Shown here in pieces: positions 42,786-53,142 of a DNA stretch of 64,000 nt (positions are counted from its first letter, which is position 1; every line of letters begins with the position of its first letter). Below the pieces are notes generated by a model. It was given only the letters and a program-made list of their open reading frames with translations. It made no database searches and was not told the DNA's origin. Source of the stretch: Azolla caroliniana (Eukaryota > Polypodiophyta); contig JBHGNT010000010.1 of NCBI GenBank assembly GCA_043228905.1, forward strand, positions 11,470,001 through 11,534,000, given 5' to 3'. The translations under genes were made by a program, and so were the position numbers.

Positions 42786-43020
42786 TGGGCGTTGAACCAA
42801 TTTGGTTCAACATAATGCCTAGTGCCTTCTTTTATAGTGTTGTCAGGAGTAATCCTGAAACTTCTAGAATGTTCCAGAGAAATCCGGAATATACATTACT
42901 TTCTTATAATAAAACATAAATGAAAATAATATCCTGTGAATTACAATAGATGGTGTGATGGTTAAGAGCTCGACCCATATACCATAAGGTCATGGGTTCG
43001 AGTCTTGCCATATCCTAACA
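42786..43020 (-). repeat. Inverted LTR arm, left
   Basis: 235 bp, about 95% identical by eye to the reverse complement of 43542-43775. On the minus strand it reads TGTTAGGATATGGCAAGACTC to CAACGCCCA (last motif approximate). It contains tRNA-like A and B boxes (GTGATGGTTAAGAGCTCG and GGGTTCGAGTCTTG on the plus strand). Its ending and TATA position match the LTR of chromovirus G. Confidence 0.85.
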
Positions 43021-43541
43021 CGAAGCATTGTTCTGGGAGTGGCTTCGTTAGGCAATCGACGATGTTCACCTTGGTGTCGATCTTCCGGACTTAGAGTTTC
43101 TTCTCGGTCACGAGCTCTTGGATATGATGATACCGCAGCTCAATGTGCTTCGTCTTCGCATGGTAGATGGGATTGCTGATGAGGTGTATTGCGCTCTGTG
43201 AGTCGCAATAGATAGTCGGCGTTGGTCGACTTAAGCACGAAAGCCCACAACTTTTTGCTGTAGTCGTCAATGAATGCCACAAAGTATTGTCCCCCTTGAT
43301 GCGATGGAGCATCTACGTAGCACAGATCTGTGTGTTCTAGTTCCAGTGTAGCTTCTCTTCTCCTTGGTGTTCTCGTGTGGAATGCAACTTTGTTTTGCTT
43401 TCCAACTAGGCAGTCAACACACTTCTCCAGGTGCACTCCTTTCACTTCTAGGAGAAGCTTATGATCAACTAGGATGTCCATCCCCTTTTCACTCATGTGG
43501 CCCAACCTATTATGCCATAACTCACCTCTTGAGTCGGCTAC
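43021..43541 (-). pseudogene. Copia deletion remnant between inverted LTRs
   Basis: On the minus strand it starts in the copia pre-integrase finger (MGHMSEKGMDILVD, CVDCLVGKQNK) and enters the integrase core (LEHTDLCYVDAPSHQGG, FIDDYSKKLWAFVLKS). At about 43228 it switches to RNase H (TIYCDSQSAIHLISNP, TKHIELRYHHIQE). The middle of pol, about 2 kb or more, is missing. It matches neither copia B nor C closely, so it represents another family. Confidence 0.82.
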
Positions 43542-43775
43542 TGTCAGGATATGGCAAGACTCAAACCCATGACCTTATGGTATATGGGTCGAGCTCTTAA
43601 CCATCACACCATCTATTGTAATTCACAGGATATTATTTTCATTTATGTTTTATTATAAGAAAGTAATGTATATTCCGGATTTCTCTGGAACATTCTAGAA
43701 GTTTCAGGATTACTCCTGACAACACTATAAAAGAAGGCACTAGGCATTATGTTGAACCAAATCAGTTCAACGCCA
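43542..43775 (+). repeat. Inverted LTR arm, right
   Basis: 234 bp, TGTCAGGATATGGCAAGAC to TTCAACGCCA, with ACTATAAAAGAAGG (TATA) near 43724-43737, about 40 bases before its end. It is in opposite orientation to the left arm, so the pair is not a normal LTR pair. Confidence 0.85.
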
Positions 43776-44220
43776 GTCTTAAGCCTCTTAGCCGCTTGTA
43801 CTTATCTTTTCATATAATATATTAGCTGTTGTCATCATTTTTCTCTCTCTTTCATCCTCGCTATCTCTCTCTCTCCTCCTCTCACTTCCTCTCTCGGGAA
43901 TCTTACGCAGTTCCGTCCTCTTAGTACTAATAGTACTGCTCTTCTTAGTACTAATTCCATCTCTGCTTTAGTACTATTGTTGACACTTCGGAACGCTAAG
44001 CACGAAGATGGGGCTATGATAAGCAGCTGAGCAGAAGAAAGTCGAACGAGGAGCAAAAGGTAAGAGCTGACCGACACTCATACTATACCTTTGCCGACTC
44101 GGCTACTTTCCGATAGACTTGTAACATAAGATCTAGTTAAATTTGTAATCTAGGTTTACGGGGGAGATAACCCCAAGCACTTGTACATGCAAGAAAGAGT
44201 AGTCCTTTTACAGGGGAGTT
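43776..44220 (+). other. Residual 3' end of copia C with polypurine tract
   Basis: Pyrimidine-rich (CTCTCT around 43848-43890) and AG-rich (44000-44060) sequence with no protein I recognise. It ends with the purine-rich ACAGGGGAGTT (44210-44220), which directly precedes the 3' LTR. Confidence 0.55.
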
Positions 44221-44499
44221 TGTTGGCATAAAAGGCTGATTCCTTCCGAATTGTATCCGTCCGAGTGTGAACTCGTTAATAAGTTAGGGCTTAGTATATA
44301 GGCGAATACCTAACATTGTAATGAGTGATGACGAGCAGACTATTGTATCTCTGAGAAAGAACAAAGTAATAAAAAGCTTTCCATTAAAGCTCCATTTGTG
44401 TAAGTCTCCACGCCTATTCTATTTTCTGTATGTGTTGTTTGTTGTCCAGTACCAACTACAGATCCATATACGTTTCCGCACATAGCACTCGTACCCACA
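44221..44499 (+). repeat. 3' LTR of copia C
   Basis: 279 bp, same length as its partner at 24016-24294, differing at 17 positions by hand count. It is followed by the target duplication CATGC. Confidence 0.95.
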
Positions 44500-44504
44500 C
44501 ATGC

Positions 44505-44680
44505 TCTATTGTAGATTCACATGCATGCAACAAGTATGCATGCCGTGTAGTATAAATAGTTGGGTTCACCTTGAAGGAATTCAAGGTGAACAACACCAAT
44601 TATTGAGTCTTTCAGTTAATACTACTCATACATTTGGTTGGTTATCTTCTTTCTTCTCTCTTGGGCTTATGATCTATCCA
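44505..44680 (+). repeat. Gypsy F 5' LTR, right part
   Basis: This continues the LTR from 24015 after copia C. It has a TATA box (GTATAAATAG, about 44549-44558). The stretch after it holds an inverted pair (TTCACCTTGAAGGAATTCAAGG). The right end is placed at CTATCCA, with low certainty, since no 3' LTR remains for comparison. Confidence 0.55.
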
Positions 44681-44734
44681 TGACAGTTTGTTCACCTTCC
44701 CATCCTCATAGCTCTCCCTCTCATAAGCCGTAAC

Positions 44735-45770
44735 TATGTCCGACTCAACCAGTGACTTAAGCTAGATAATGGTAGCCTTACAACAACTCCAGCTTGAAAA
44801 TGAAGCTCTTTGAAATTCTTTACAAGAACTTCAAGTCGGTACCTCCCTATCCTCACAACCCCTGAAGCCTAGTCTCCCACCGCAACCTAGCCTAGAGCCC
44901 GATCTTCTACAAACATCTGGCCTAGCTTCTTCACATTTTCTTGAGCCTAAGGTTAGCCTCCCAGAAAAATTTGATGGAACGAGGTCGCATTTTCGAGGGT
45001 TCATCAACCAAATTTGACTTATCATTCGGCTACAACCTCAACGTTATGCAGATGGTCTTCGACAAGTCGGCCTTGTGGGCACCCATCTCTCCGGTTCGGC
45101 CCAAGCTTGAGTTGCACCATTGGTAGAAACTTCTTCACCTCTATTGGAGGAATTTCCTGCCTTCCTCGCCAAGTTAGAGGCCATATTTGGAGAGACGGAC
45201 CGGCAACGTACAACCCTTAACGAGCTTTATGCACTCGAACAAGGTTCGCGTGAAGCTTTTGTCTATGCTTCTGAATTTTGACAACTAGCATGCGACGTCA
45301 ATTGGGATGATCAAGCTTTAGCTGATCACTTTCGGCGGGGCCTTCGAAACAATGTCAAGAATCTTCTCTTGAACTTTCCGGAGCCCACCTTGTTATCCCA
45401 AGCGATTTCACAAGCAATCCATTGTGACAATCGTCTTTTCGAAATTCGCCAGGAAGAGCGTCGAACTTGGGTTCCACCTCATTCACTTCCATGACACGCC
45501 CCAGTCGTACAACCCCGGGTATCCCTCCCACCGACTGTGCCACACTCCCCTACTTTGGCAGATGCTCCCGTCCCCATGGAAATTGATCAAGCTCGATTTC
45601 AGCAATTGACTGATGCCGAACGACAATTTCGGTGGGCTAATGGCTCGTGCCTGTATTGTGGTGCCTCCGGTCATGTCATTCGGCATTGTCCTAGGAGTAA
45701 TCGCCCACAATTCCATCGAGCTAGTAGACCCCAACATCTGGAAAACGACATCGTTCAGTTGCAGTAGGAG
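44735..45770 (+). pseudogene. Gypsy F gag
   Basis: Starts MSDSTSDLS. The capsid words are VSLPEKFDGTRSHFRGFINQ, FLAKLEAIFGETDRQRTTLN, ADHFRRGLRNNVKNLL. A zinc knuckle CLYCGASGHVIRHC lies near 45648-45690. About six stops interrupt it. This is the usual chromovirus gag layout. Confidence 0.82.
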
Positions 45771-46392
45771 CCATGCAACTGGACATCTCCCATCACCCAC
45801 ATTCTCTTGGTTCCATTGGTGGACCGTCAAGGCAATTTCACATTGGAGGTATGGCTTTCATTTAACTCTAGTTCCATTCAGTCTGTTGCGTTACTTGATT
45901 CTGGGGCATCTTCTTGCTTCATCGACGTCACGTTTGCCCAAGCACATGGCGTACCCATTGTTTGGCTCTCAAAACCCATTCCCGTTGAAGCCATCGATGG
46001 GCGCGTCCTCTCGTCAGGCGCACTTCCCGCGCAATTACTCAAGCTACGATCCCATTAGGGCTTCGTGTGGGCTCACACCAGGAGGAGCTCACCTTTTACC
46101 TCATCGCATCTCCTCGACATCCGATCGTCTTAGGACTAACGTGGTTGGAGGCGCACAATCCAATAGTGGATTGGTGAAACCGCTCAATCACATTTAGCGA
46201 GCCAGGATGCTCACGCAAAACTATGAAAGCCAATACAGTTTCCCATCCTTCGGAGAAGATCGATTCTAACTCGGCTACCCCACCATCGGTCTAGGATGGG
46301 GTTGTTTGTGGCACCGTTTCTAACACACTCCATGTTATTCCTAACAAATACCAACACTTCTCCGACGTATTTGAAAATGTAATGTTGATTTT
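45771..46392 (+). pseudogene. Gypsy F protease region
   Basis: ALLDSGASSCFIDVTFAQAHG is the active-site region (about 45890) and VEAIDGRVLSSGALP is a downstream segment. It closely parallels the G protease (LLDSGANSCFMD, VVDGRPIASG), so F and G belong to related families. The rest up to RT is broken by many stops. Confidence 0.8.
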
Positions 46393-47700
46393 TTGTCGGA
46401 ACACCGGCTCTACTACTGTCTGATTGATCTTCAAGAAGGTGCGTGTTCACCCTTTGGTCCTCTATATGTGTTGTCTGCACCAGAGTTGAAGTCCCTTCCT
46501 GTGTATCTCGATGAGAACCTCAAGAAAGGATTTATTCAACCTTCTAAGTCGCCGGCCGGGGCCCCTATTTTATTCATGAAGAAGGATGGCTCTCTACGCT
46601 TATGCGTCGACTACCGAGGTCTCAACAAACTCATTGTGCGCAACCGCTATCCGCTACCTCTAATACCTGAATTCCTTGATCAACTCCGAGTTGTGCGTGT
46701 GTTCTCCAAAGTTGATCTACGTGGAGCGTACAATCTAGTACGCATCAAACCGGGGGATTAATGGAAAACCGCATTCCGAACACGGTATGGGCATTTCGAA
46801 TACAAGGTAATGCCTTTTGGTCTTACTAACGCCCCAACAGTTTTTCAACATATGATGAACGATATATTCCGGGAATATCTCGATCATTTTGTTGTCATTT
46901 ACCTCGATGATATTCTCATTTTCTTGCCAAACATGGAGGAGCACACTTGCCAAGTCCGATTAGTTCTTGCCAAACTTCGCGAGCATGGACTTTATGCTAA
47001 AGGAGAGAAATGCGAGTTCAACCGTACCTCGATCGAATTTCTGGGTTGCATCATCTCGCCCACTGGCATCACCATGGATATGAAGAAGGTCTCTGTCATT
47101 CGGGCGTGGGTGACTCCAAGGCGACTTAAAGATGTGCAATCTTTCCTCGGCTTCACGAATTTTTATTGTCGCTTCATCAAGGGGTTTTCCATCCTAGCAC
47201 AACCTCTTATCGCCCTCACCCGTAAAGGTAATCCTTTTTTATGGACCTCGGAGGCAAAAAATGCGTTCGACTCACTCAAACACTCATTCATCATTGCCCT
47301 GGTGCTGCTACATGTTGACCCCACAAAACCCTTCCAAGTCGAAACCGATGCCTCTGACTTCGCCATTGGCGCCATCTTATCCCAGGCAGACAACAACAAC
47401 CTAATGCACCCAATGGCTTACTACTCCCAGAAAGTCACAGCCTCCGAAATCAATTATCCCATATACGACAAGTAGCTTGCTGCTATCATTGCTGTCTTTG
47501 AAGAATGGCGACCCTACTTGGCCAGCGCACAACATCGTGTCCAGGTAGTGACTGATCATAAAAAATTAGTTTATTTTTCCACCACTCGTACTTTGAATTG
47601 AAGGCAGGCCCGTTGGTCGGCATGGTTTTGAGATCGTATTTCGACCTGGTGGTCAACATGGGAAGGTCGATGCACTTTCTCGTTGACCTGACCTTGCACT
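46393..47700 (+). pseudogene. Gypsy F reverse transcriptase and RNase H
   Basis: [38 protein letters not shown], then a stop where G has Glu, [29 protein letters not shown] (catalytic residues intact), FLGCIISPTGITMD. RNase H: VETDASDFAIGAILSQ, then a stop after NYPIYDK where relatives read Glu or Lys-Glu. Apart from these stops the frame is well kept. Confidence 0.9.
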
Positions 47701-48750
47701 CCACCCTGGGGATGTTGCTTATGCTCAACAATCTAGACGTTTGTTGAAACCCGACCAATTGCATCTTTTTGCCACTTGTATGTTGCAGGATGATTCATTA
47801 CTCCAACAAATCACTGATGCATCCACGACCAATGCGTTAGCCAACGAGATTCGAGATAGTCTGCAAAACCCCTCCAAGGCGACCAAAAGGAAGGGTCTTG
47901 ACATCTTCACCATACAAGAGGGTTTGCTATTCCGAGATCATCTCTTATACGTCCCAGAGGGCCCATGTTGCACCCGGGTGTTGCAAGAATGCCACGATGA
48001 CCCACTTGCAAGTCATTTTGGGGTTGCGAAAACCCTCGAGCTAATCTCTCGGGGGTACTAGTGGCCACAACCATGGAAGTTGGTCAAGGAATACATCAAG
48101 AGTTGTGAGGTTTGTGCTCACTCCAAAGCCGCTCATCATCGGTCATACGGCTTACTCCAGTCGCTTCCATGCCCCCGTCGTCCCTAGGCCTCTATCTCTA
48201 TGGACCTGATAACTGATCTACCCTTGGTCAATAGCTATGACTCAGTGTTGATCGTTGTTGATCGGTTTACGAAGATGGCTCACTTCACTCCATTCTCCAA
48301 AACCATTTCCGGAGAAGGAATGGTGCATCTACTACTCAACAATGTGGTACGCTTGCATGGACTCCCCCCGATGATGTCATCTCCGATCGCGAACCCCAGT
48401 TTGTCTCTCACTTCCGGCAGCGCGTGCTCCAAACTTTAGGCATCTCTGTCAAGTTGTCCTCCGCGTATCACCCCCAAACTGACGTGCAGATGGAGCGCGT
48501 CAACCAAATCCTTGAGCAGTATCTTCGATGCTCGATTAGTTACCAACAAGATGATTGGGTCAACTTACTTTTACTCGCGGAATTCGCCTACAATAATTCT
48601 CTCCATGCATCGATTGGCGTCACTCCCTTCTTTGCAAACTATGGTTTACATCCTTGCTTCAACATTTCCCTTCTTACCACTTCCGTGAACCCTTCAACGG
48701 AGGATCGCACACACATTTTAGAAGAGCAACGGGTATTTAACAACATATAA
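47701..48750 (+). pseudogene. Gypsy F integrase, 3'-truncated
   Basis: Zinc finger: HDDPLASHFGVAKTLE and CEVCAHSK. Core: D in SMDLITDLP, a second Asp near 48390 in a shifted frame, and the Glu position in TDVQMERVNQ. It ends with YNNSLHASIGVTPFFANYG and then breaks off at about 48750. A C-terminal domain, any chromodomain and the 3' LTR are absent. Confidence 0.86.
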
Positions 48751-49183
48751 GGAGGAGAACAATAGCTCTAAATGGTCTGGTTCTTATCCCCAAAGAGGAC
48801 TCTTTTGTAATGGTCTAAGTCGACAATTAATTGTAATGTGTGGCGTAAAATTTGAATACCCATACCCATACTCTCTATGTATGACAACCCACATTCTACG
48901 TATCAATCAATAAATGGGCAAGGCGATCGGAGCCGGAGGCCGACGACGAGTGGTGTGATGGATGCAATGAGTGGCGATGTGAGAACCCCCCCAATCCATG
49001 AGGAGGAGGCGCCGTTATTGAAAGATGTATGTAATGTATGTATAATGTATGTATAATGTATGTATAATGTATGTATGTATGTATGTATGTATGTATGTGT
49101 AGACTTGGACAGATTATCCATCCATCCATCCATAAAGGTAACGAGCGCATCATACACAAACAAGCGCACGATCTGAAGCTGCT
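48751..49183 (+). promoter_or_regulatory. Upstream region of the SecE gene
   Basis: These 433 bases separate the truncated end of gypsy F from the SecE start codon and must hold the promoter and 5' UTR, unless these extend into F. No clear TATA box is seen; TCAATCAATAAATGG near 48902 is a weak candidate. A CG-rich stretch (48915-49020) and a TATG repeat (49026-49098) lie between that and the ATG. Confidence 0.45.
49026..49098. repeat. TATG microsatellite upstream of the SecE gene
   Basis: A GTATG/TATAATGTATG pattern becomes a pure (TATG)n run over the last 30 or so bases. Confidence 0.95.
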
Positions 49184-49816
49184 ATGGCCATGGCGTCCTT
49201 CGTGAGGACGACAATCACAATCACAATCACAAGGTCTGTGAATCCCCTGCCATCTCTACCTTCCTCCTCCTCCTCCTCCTCCTCCTGCAGAGCAACCGCT
49301 CTTCTTCTGTCCAGAAAACCGCACTCTCGTTATCCTCACCATGTCAGAGCCCTCATCCATACACCACGGAGGCCCAAGAAACAACCTGCGTCTGTCTCAT
49401 GCCAAGCTGTTGATGGGAATTCTACGAGATCTCCATCACGGGAAGGATCAGAAGATATGATTGATGTCGAGGGAGAGGATTCTACGACGTCTTCTTCAGA
49501 CCTGATTTCTGCTTCTTCAGAGCAGATTGAAGCACAAGAGAGCCTTGGCCGAGCTCTGAACGAGCTGAGGAAAGAGAAGGCGGAGAAGGAAGGAAAAGAG
49601 AATCCATCAAAGACTGAAGAATTCTGGCTAGGAGTGTTGGAAGAGACGAGGTTGATTGAGTGGCCATCTCTGCAGAGAGTCCTGAGCACAACAGGTGTGG
49701 TTCTGAGCATCATATTTGGATCCTCTCTCGTACTGCTCACTGTTAATGCCTTGCTCGCTGAGCTCTCGGATGTGGTCTTTAAGAACACCTCAGTTCTTCC
49801 ATCTCCTCCTCTGTAA
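49184..49816 (+). CDS. SECE1: Plastid SecE-type preprotein translocase subunit
   Basis: A 210-residue protein from a single exon. Residues 1-75 are rich in Ser, Arg and Thr with few acidic residues, as in chloroplast transit peptides, and include eight or so consecutive serines. Residues 85-145 are acidic and charged. Residues 146-200 are the SecE domain: FWLGVLEETRLIEWPSLQ holds the conserved Glu-x-x-x-x-x-Trp-Pro pattern (W160, P161), followed by one membrane span (about 169-194). SecE-family proteins of plastids work with SCY1 to insert or move proteins across the thylakoid membrane. The single span and the length fit plant SECE1. The start at MAMASF is the first ATG and gives a complete transit peptide. 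Codons and composition differ from the elements around it. It stands alone, with transposon remnants on both sides. Confidence 0.9.
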   Translation: MAMASFVRTTITITITRSVNPLPSLPSSSSSSSSCRATALLLSRKPHSRYPHHVRALIHTPRRPKKQPASVSCQAVDGNSTRSPSREGSEDMIDVEGEDSTTSSSDLISASSEQIEAQESLGRALNELRKEKAEKEGKENPSKTEEFWLGVLEETRLIEWPSLQRVLSTTGVVLSIIFGSSLVLLTVNALLAELSDVVFKNTSVLPSPPL

Positions 49817-49899
49817 CAAATAGAGAGGGAATAACAGTTAAGTGTCCTTTGAATGTGGTCATCTCCTGTGGAATTTTTGTGTTTGCATGGTTTCTTTAT

Positions 49900-50300
49900 G
49901 TTTCCATGTGGTGGATATGTTTGTATATGTGATATGTATCATATGTTATGTGCTCTTATACATGGTATCTAAATGTGGTATGTAGTATGTGCAAAATGGT
50001 CTGCTCTATGTGGTACCTGAAATACAATATGTATCATATGGTATGTGCAATATCATATATATGATATGGAGTGTTGGGTATGCATGATATGTTATATGTG
50101 ATACTGTATGCCCTCTGTGGTATTTGTCACACCCACTGTATGTTTCTATATGGTGTGGGCAATATGTTAGCTGCAGTATGGTATGTGTTATGTGAGATAC
50201 TTCATGTTTTATGTGGTATGTCAAATACATTATGTACAGTATACAGTATAGTATATATATAGATATATGTACATGTATGTGTGTGTGTGTGTGGTATCAG
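49900..50300. repeat. Low-complexity TATGTGG/TATG-derived stretch
   Basis: Words such as TGGTATGT, ATATGT and GATATG recur throughout, ending in a (GT)n run near 50277-50293. It looks like a decayed microsatellite. Confidence 0.8.
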
Positions 50301-50478
50301 ATGCTCCATGTGGTACGTTTTATGTTATATATTTCAAGAATGAGATCCTCTTGAAGAGAGACTACATATTGTTCAAGCATTTTGGAGGTTTTATGCAAAC
50401 ATTTTTGGTTTCCATTCCTCCTCGTAACGAGCTGAAATGGTTCTAATTGAAGAGCTGTGAGAAATCTTACAAATAGGC

Positions 50479-50960
50479 AGTTAAAGGAAATTATTAAGGT
50501 AACAAAATTTAGGCAGCTTTTATTCTGGTAAAAATCTGTTGTTTTTTACGGGAAGAGCTATTTCAGGCATCTCACGGATGAGAAAGTGAAAGGAAACTGT
50601 TAAGATAAATAAAATTTAGTGAAAGGAAACCATTGAGATAAAGAAATTGTAGCTAGTTGATATTCTGGTTGTTTTACTACAAGAGCTATGTTGCATCTCA
50701 TATATATTAAGTGAAAGGAAAGTGTTACAATAATTCAAGCCTTTTTCAGCAAGGTTTTTATACCAACAAATTTTTTGATTGTTATACCCCCTTAGTATGA
50801 AAGTGTACCGAAACGGCTCTATATCTCACAGATCGGAAATGAAAGGAAATTTTTAAGGTAAGTTGATAATTTGATCAATTGGAACTTGGGGCCATATTTC
50901 CTCATCCCATAATAAATCTCTGATTGTTTTAGCACGAGGGCATGGCTATTAGGCCTTTGT
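50479..50960. repeat. Degenerate tandem repeat, about 105-128 bp units
   Basis: Four units begin with a GTGAAAGGAAA-like word at about 50479, 50584, 50709 and 50837. Each also has a TTGATTGTTTTA-like word and, further on, an AGAGCTAT...CATCTCA-like word before the next unit. Copies are far diverged. Confidence 0.65.
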
Positions 50961-52288
50961 TCTTGGGAGATATTGTTATGAGCATGTCTTGTTTAATTGG
51001 TTATTGGAGACGCTCATGAAAATTGATATGTTGATCTACCCGAGGATAGCTTGTTATATGTGCACATCAAATTTGAGAGAGAAATCATGATGTCTTCATT
51101 TTTATTTTTGTTTGTTATCATGTGTATAAAGGCAGTAACAAGCTCGTGAACTTGTAACACTCAGATGTCTCATGGTGTTATTCACAATTGGTTGCTAGTC
51201 AATCAAACAATATTGTGTTAGTGCTATGCTGAGCAAGTCTAGACCATAGTGTATGGTATGATTTGTCAAAAAGAAGATAGGGAGTGGACCTATGCCAAAA
51301 TAAAGTAGAACATTCAACTTGGGAATGAAAGAGGATATATCAATTTCCACTAAACAATTCCCTTGAAGTAGTTTAATGCCATTTTAAGTCTGATAGATCA
51401 ATTTTTTGGAGAGGGACTTTTACAATTAAACTATCATCAATATGTAGGAGAAAAAATAGTATTATTTAATTGTGTATGTGTGACATGCAATCCCATGGGC
51501 GATGGGGAATTAAAGCTAATGTTTGTGATAGAGTTTTATTTGCTATACATTTTGAGAGAACGTTGAGGGGTAGCTTAATTATTAGCATATTTGATATATA
51601 GCCAACAACGCTTTTGCTTTTATATCATTAATGCAATTTATGCTTTATGAGCACCACCCAAGAAGTTTTCGTTTCTAATGTGGATCTAGAACCATCTTAT
51701 CAAAGTTACATCAAAATATTTACGAGACTAAGCATCTATAATACAACCATCCTTGTTGGGATCTATAATGTTCAATGACCACCATCTTTGGGTCTCTTGG
51801 AAGTGTGAGGCCTACTTGGGCTAGTTGAATCCGTACTATACCCTTGGTCACTTGGAAGGCAGGTTAAGCTAATACAAGATAATAACAATAACAAAATTAT
51901 TTATGTTATGCAATATAGTTACCATCTAATAATATAAATACGTGGAAATATATAATTCTATATTTGATAAAATATAGGCAAATGAATGTTGGACAAACTT
52001 TTTGGCCCAAAGTGGGAATTTTCCTACTTTAAAATCTTAAGTGATCACTTCTTTTAAAATAAGTTGGAGGTCTTTGCAGTCTTCATCGCCGTTGAGCTTG
52101 TTACGCATGGACGACTTCATGAAGGGTCAATGACAATTTATAAGCATGGAGTGGCTTGAAAACACTACGCCAACACTGAGGCACCGTGGCCATCGGTAGT
52201 AGTCACGGTCTTAATGGTCCACTTAACTCACCCTTGACCATATGCTCTAAGTCGCTCCATCATTCTACCATTTTCATGCTTTGATTAA

Positions 52289-52480
52289 TTTTAAAACATG
52301 TAAAAGCCATTGCATTTGAGGCATATAATTTAGCGATACTATTTTGTTGTTTATTTTTAAACCTTGTAAAAGACACCACATTCGTGCAATATTAGTTAGT
52401 GACACCATTTTGTTTATTTTAAAAAATTATAAAATGCACTACATTCGTGGCATACCATTTAGCAACACCGTTTTGCATGT
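52289..52480. repeat. Three degenerate 62-67 bp tandem units
   Basis: Units at about 52289, 52356 and 52419 share the order TTTTAAA, TGTAAAA, GC-ACATTCGTG-like, TTTAGCGACAC-like, CATTTTGTTTATT. Confidence 0.75.
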
Positions 52481-53142
52481 ATCTCTATAATAGCCTACAT
52501 TTTGAGTTCCAAAATCGTGCATTAGTCTCTCTTCACTATTGTGTGTGAGTGCGAGGAGGGTTAAATAGTTGCTAGTGAATGTGTCTCGAAACTCCCTGAT
52601 CATCTTGGGGGTGTTCACCTTGTTTCGTTCATTCTCATCCTACTTCGCTTTGTCATATTGCATTCAAATCCACACTCACATTCAAGTCCCCAATCGGATT
52701 CATTCGAGTTCCCACTTGGATTCAAGCCCCATTTGGATATGAACCCCCACCTTCATTCACGTCTTCCCTCGTCCAAGACCCATGTGGTCTCGCGCAAACA
52801 TTAGGCGCACGCATATTTTCGCGAAAATGTTGTGAGATAACCATTCATTGTGTTATCACTTCACCACTTCACACATGTAATCAAGTGTGAAGACTCCAAA
52901 GTTTAGGGTTTTTGCCAATAAAAGAAGGCTCACTACCTTCTTATAAGGAGAGGTTTGACTTATGTTGGGACTATGTCTGTGTGTCTATGACTCTTGTTAG
53001 CTAAGCATGTACAATCCTTGCGGAACACAAATTATGACTCACATCAACCCTCGATGGTTTAAGACGTTGAGGAGGTTCAGGTCTATCTCAACCATCACTA
53101 GGGGGTGGTTGGTTGGTCTAGCACCCAACTTTCCTTTCCTTA

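Larger units (their letters stand above)
24016..44499 (+). mobile_element. Copia element C (host of four later insertions)
   Basis: Two 279-bp LTRs (24016-24294 and 44221-44499) and the 5-bp target duplication CATGC (24011-24015 and 44500-44504) bound this element. Its gag and pol are split by gypsy E (24748-33971), solo LTR D (34634-35354), copia B (36570-42257) and the inverted-LTR cassette (42786-43775). At the first three sites the copia frame resumes exactly after one copy of a 5-bp duplication. The LTRs differ at 17 positions, 14 of them transitions. Most of RT and all of RNase H are missing near the cassette. Confidence 0.93.
49817..53142. other. Gene-poor flank downstream of the SecE gene
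   Basis: I find no coding region or recognisable element in these 3.3 kb. The first 100 bases are the likely 3' UTR, without a clear AATAAA. The rest is AT-rich and contains the low-complexity and tandem-repeat stretches listed separately. Old, unrecognisable transposon sequence is likely. Confidence 0.6.

Noticed and set aside
48896-49169. Minus-strand ORFs with Tyr-Ile-His-Thr repeats
   Set aside because: They are translations of the TATG microsatellite upstream of the SecE gene.
50006-50262. ORFs on both strands in the TATGTGG stretch
   Set aside because: Low-complexity sequence; no protein similarity.
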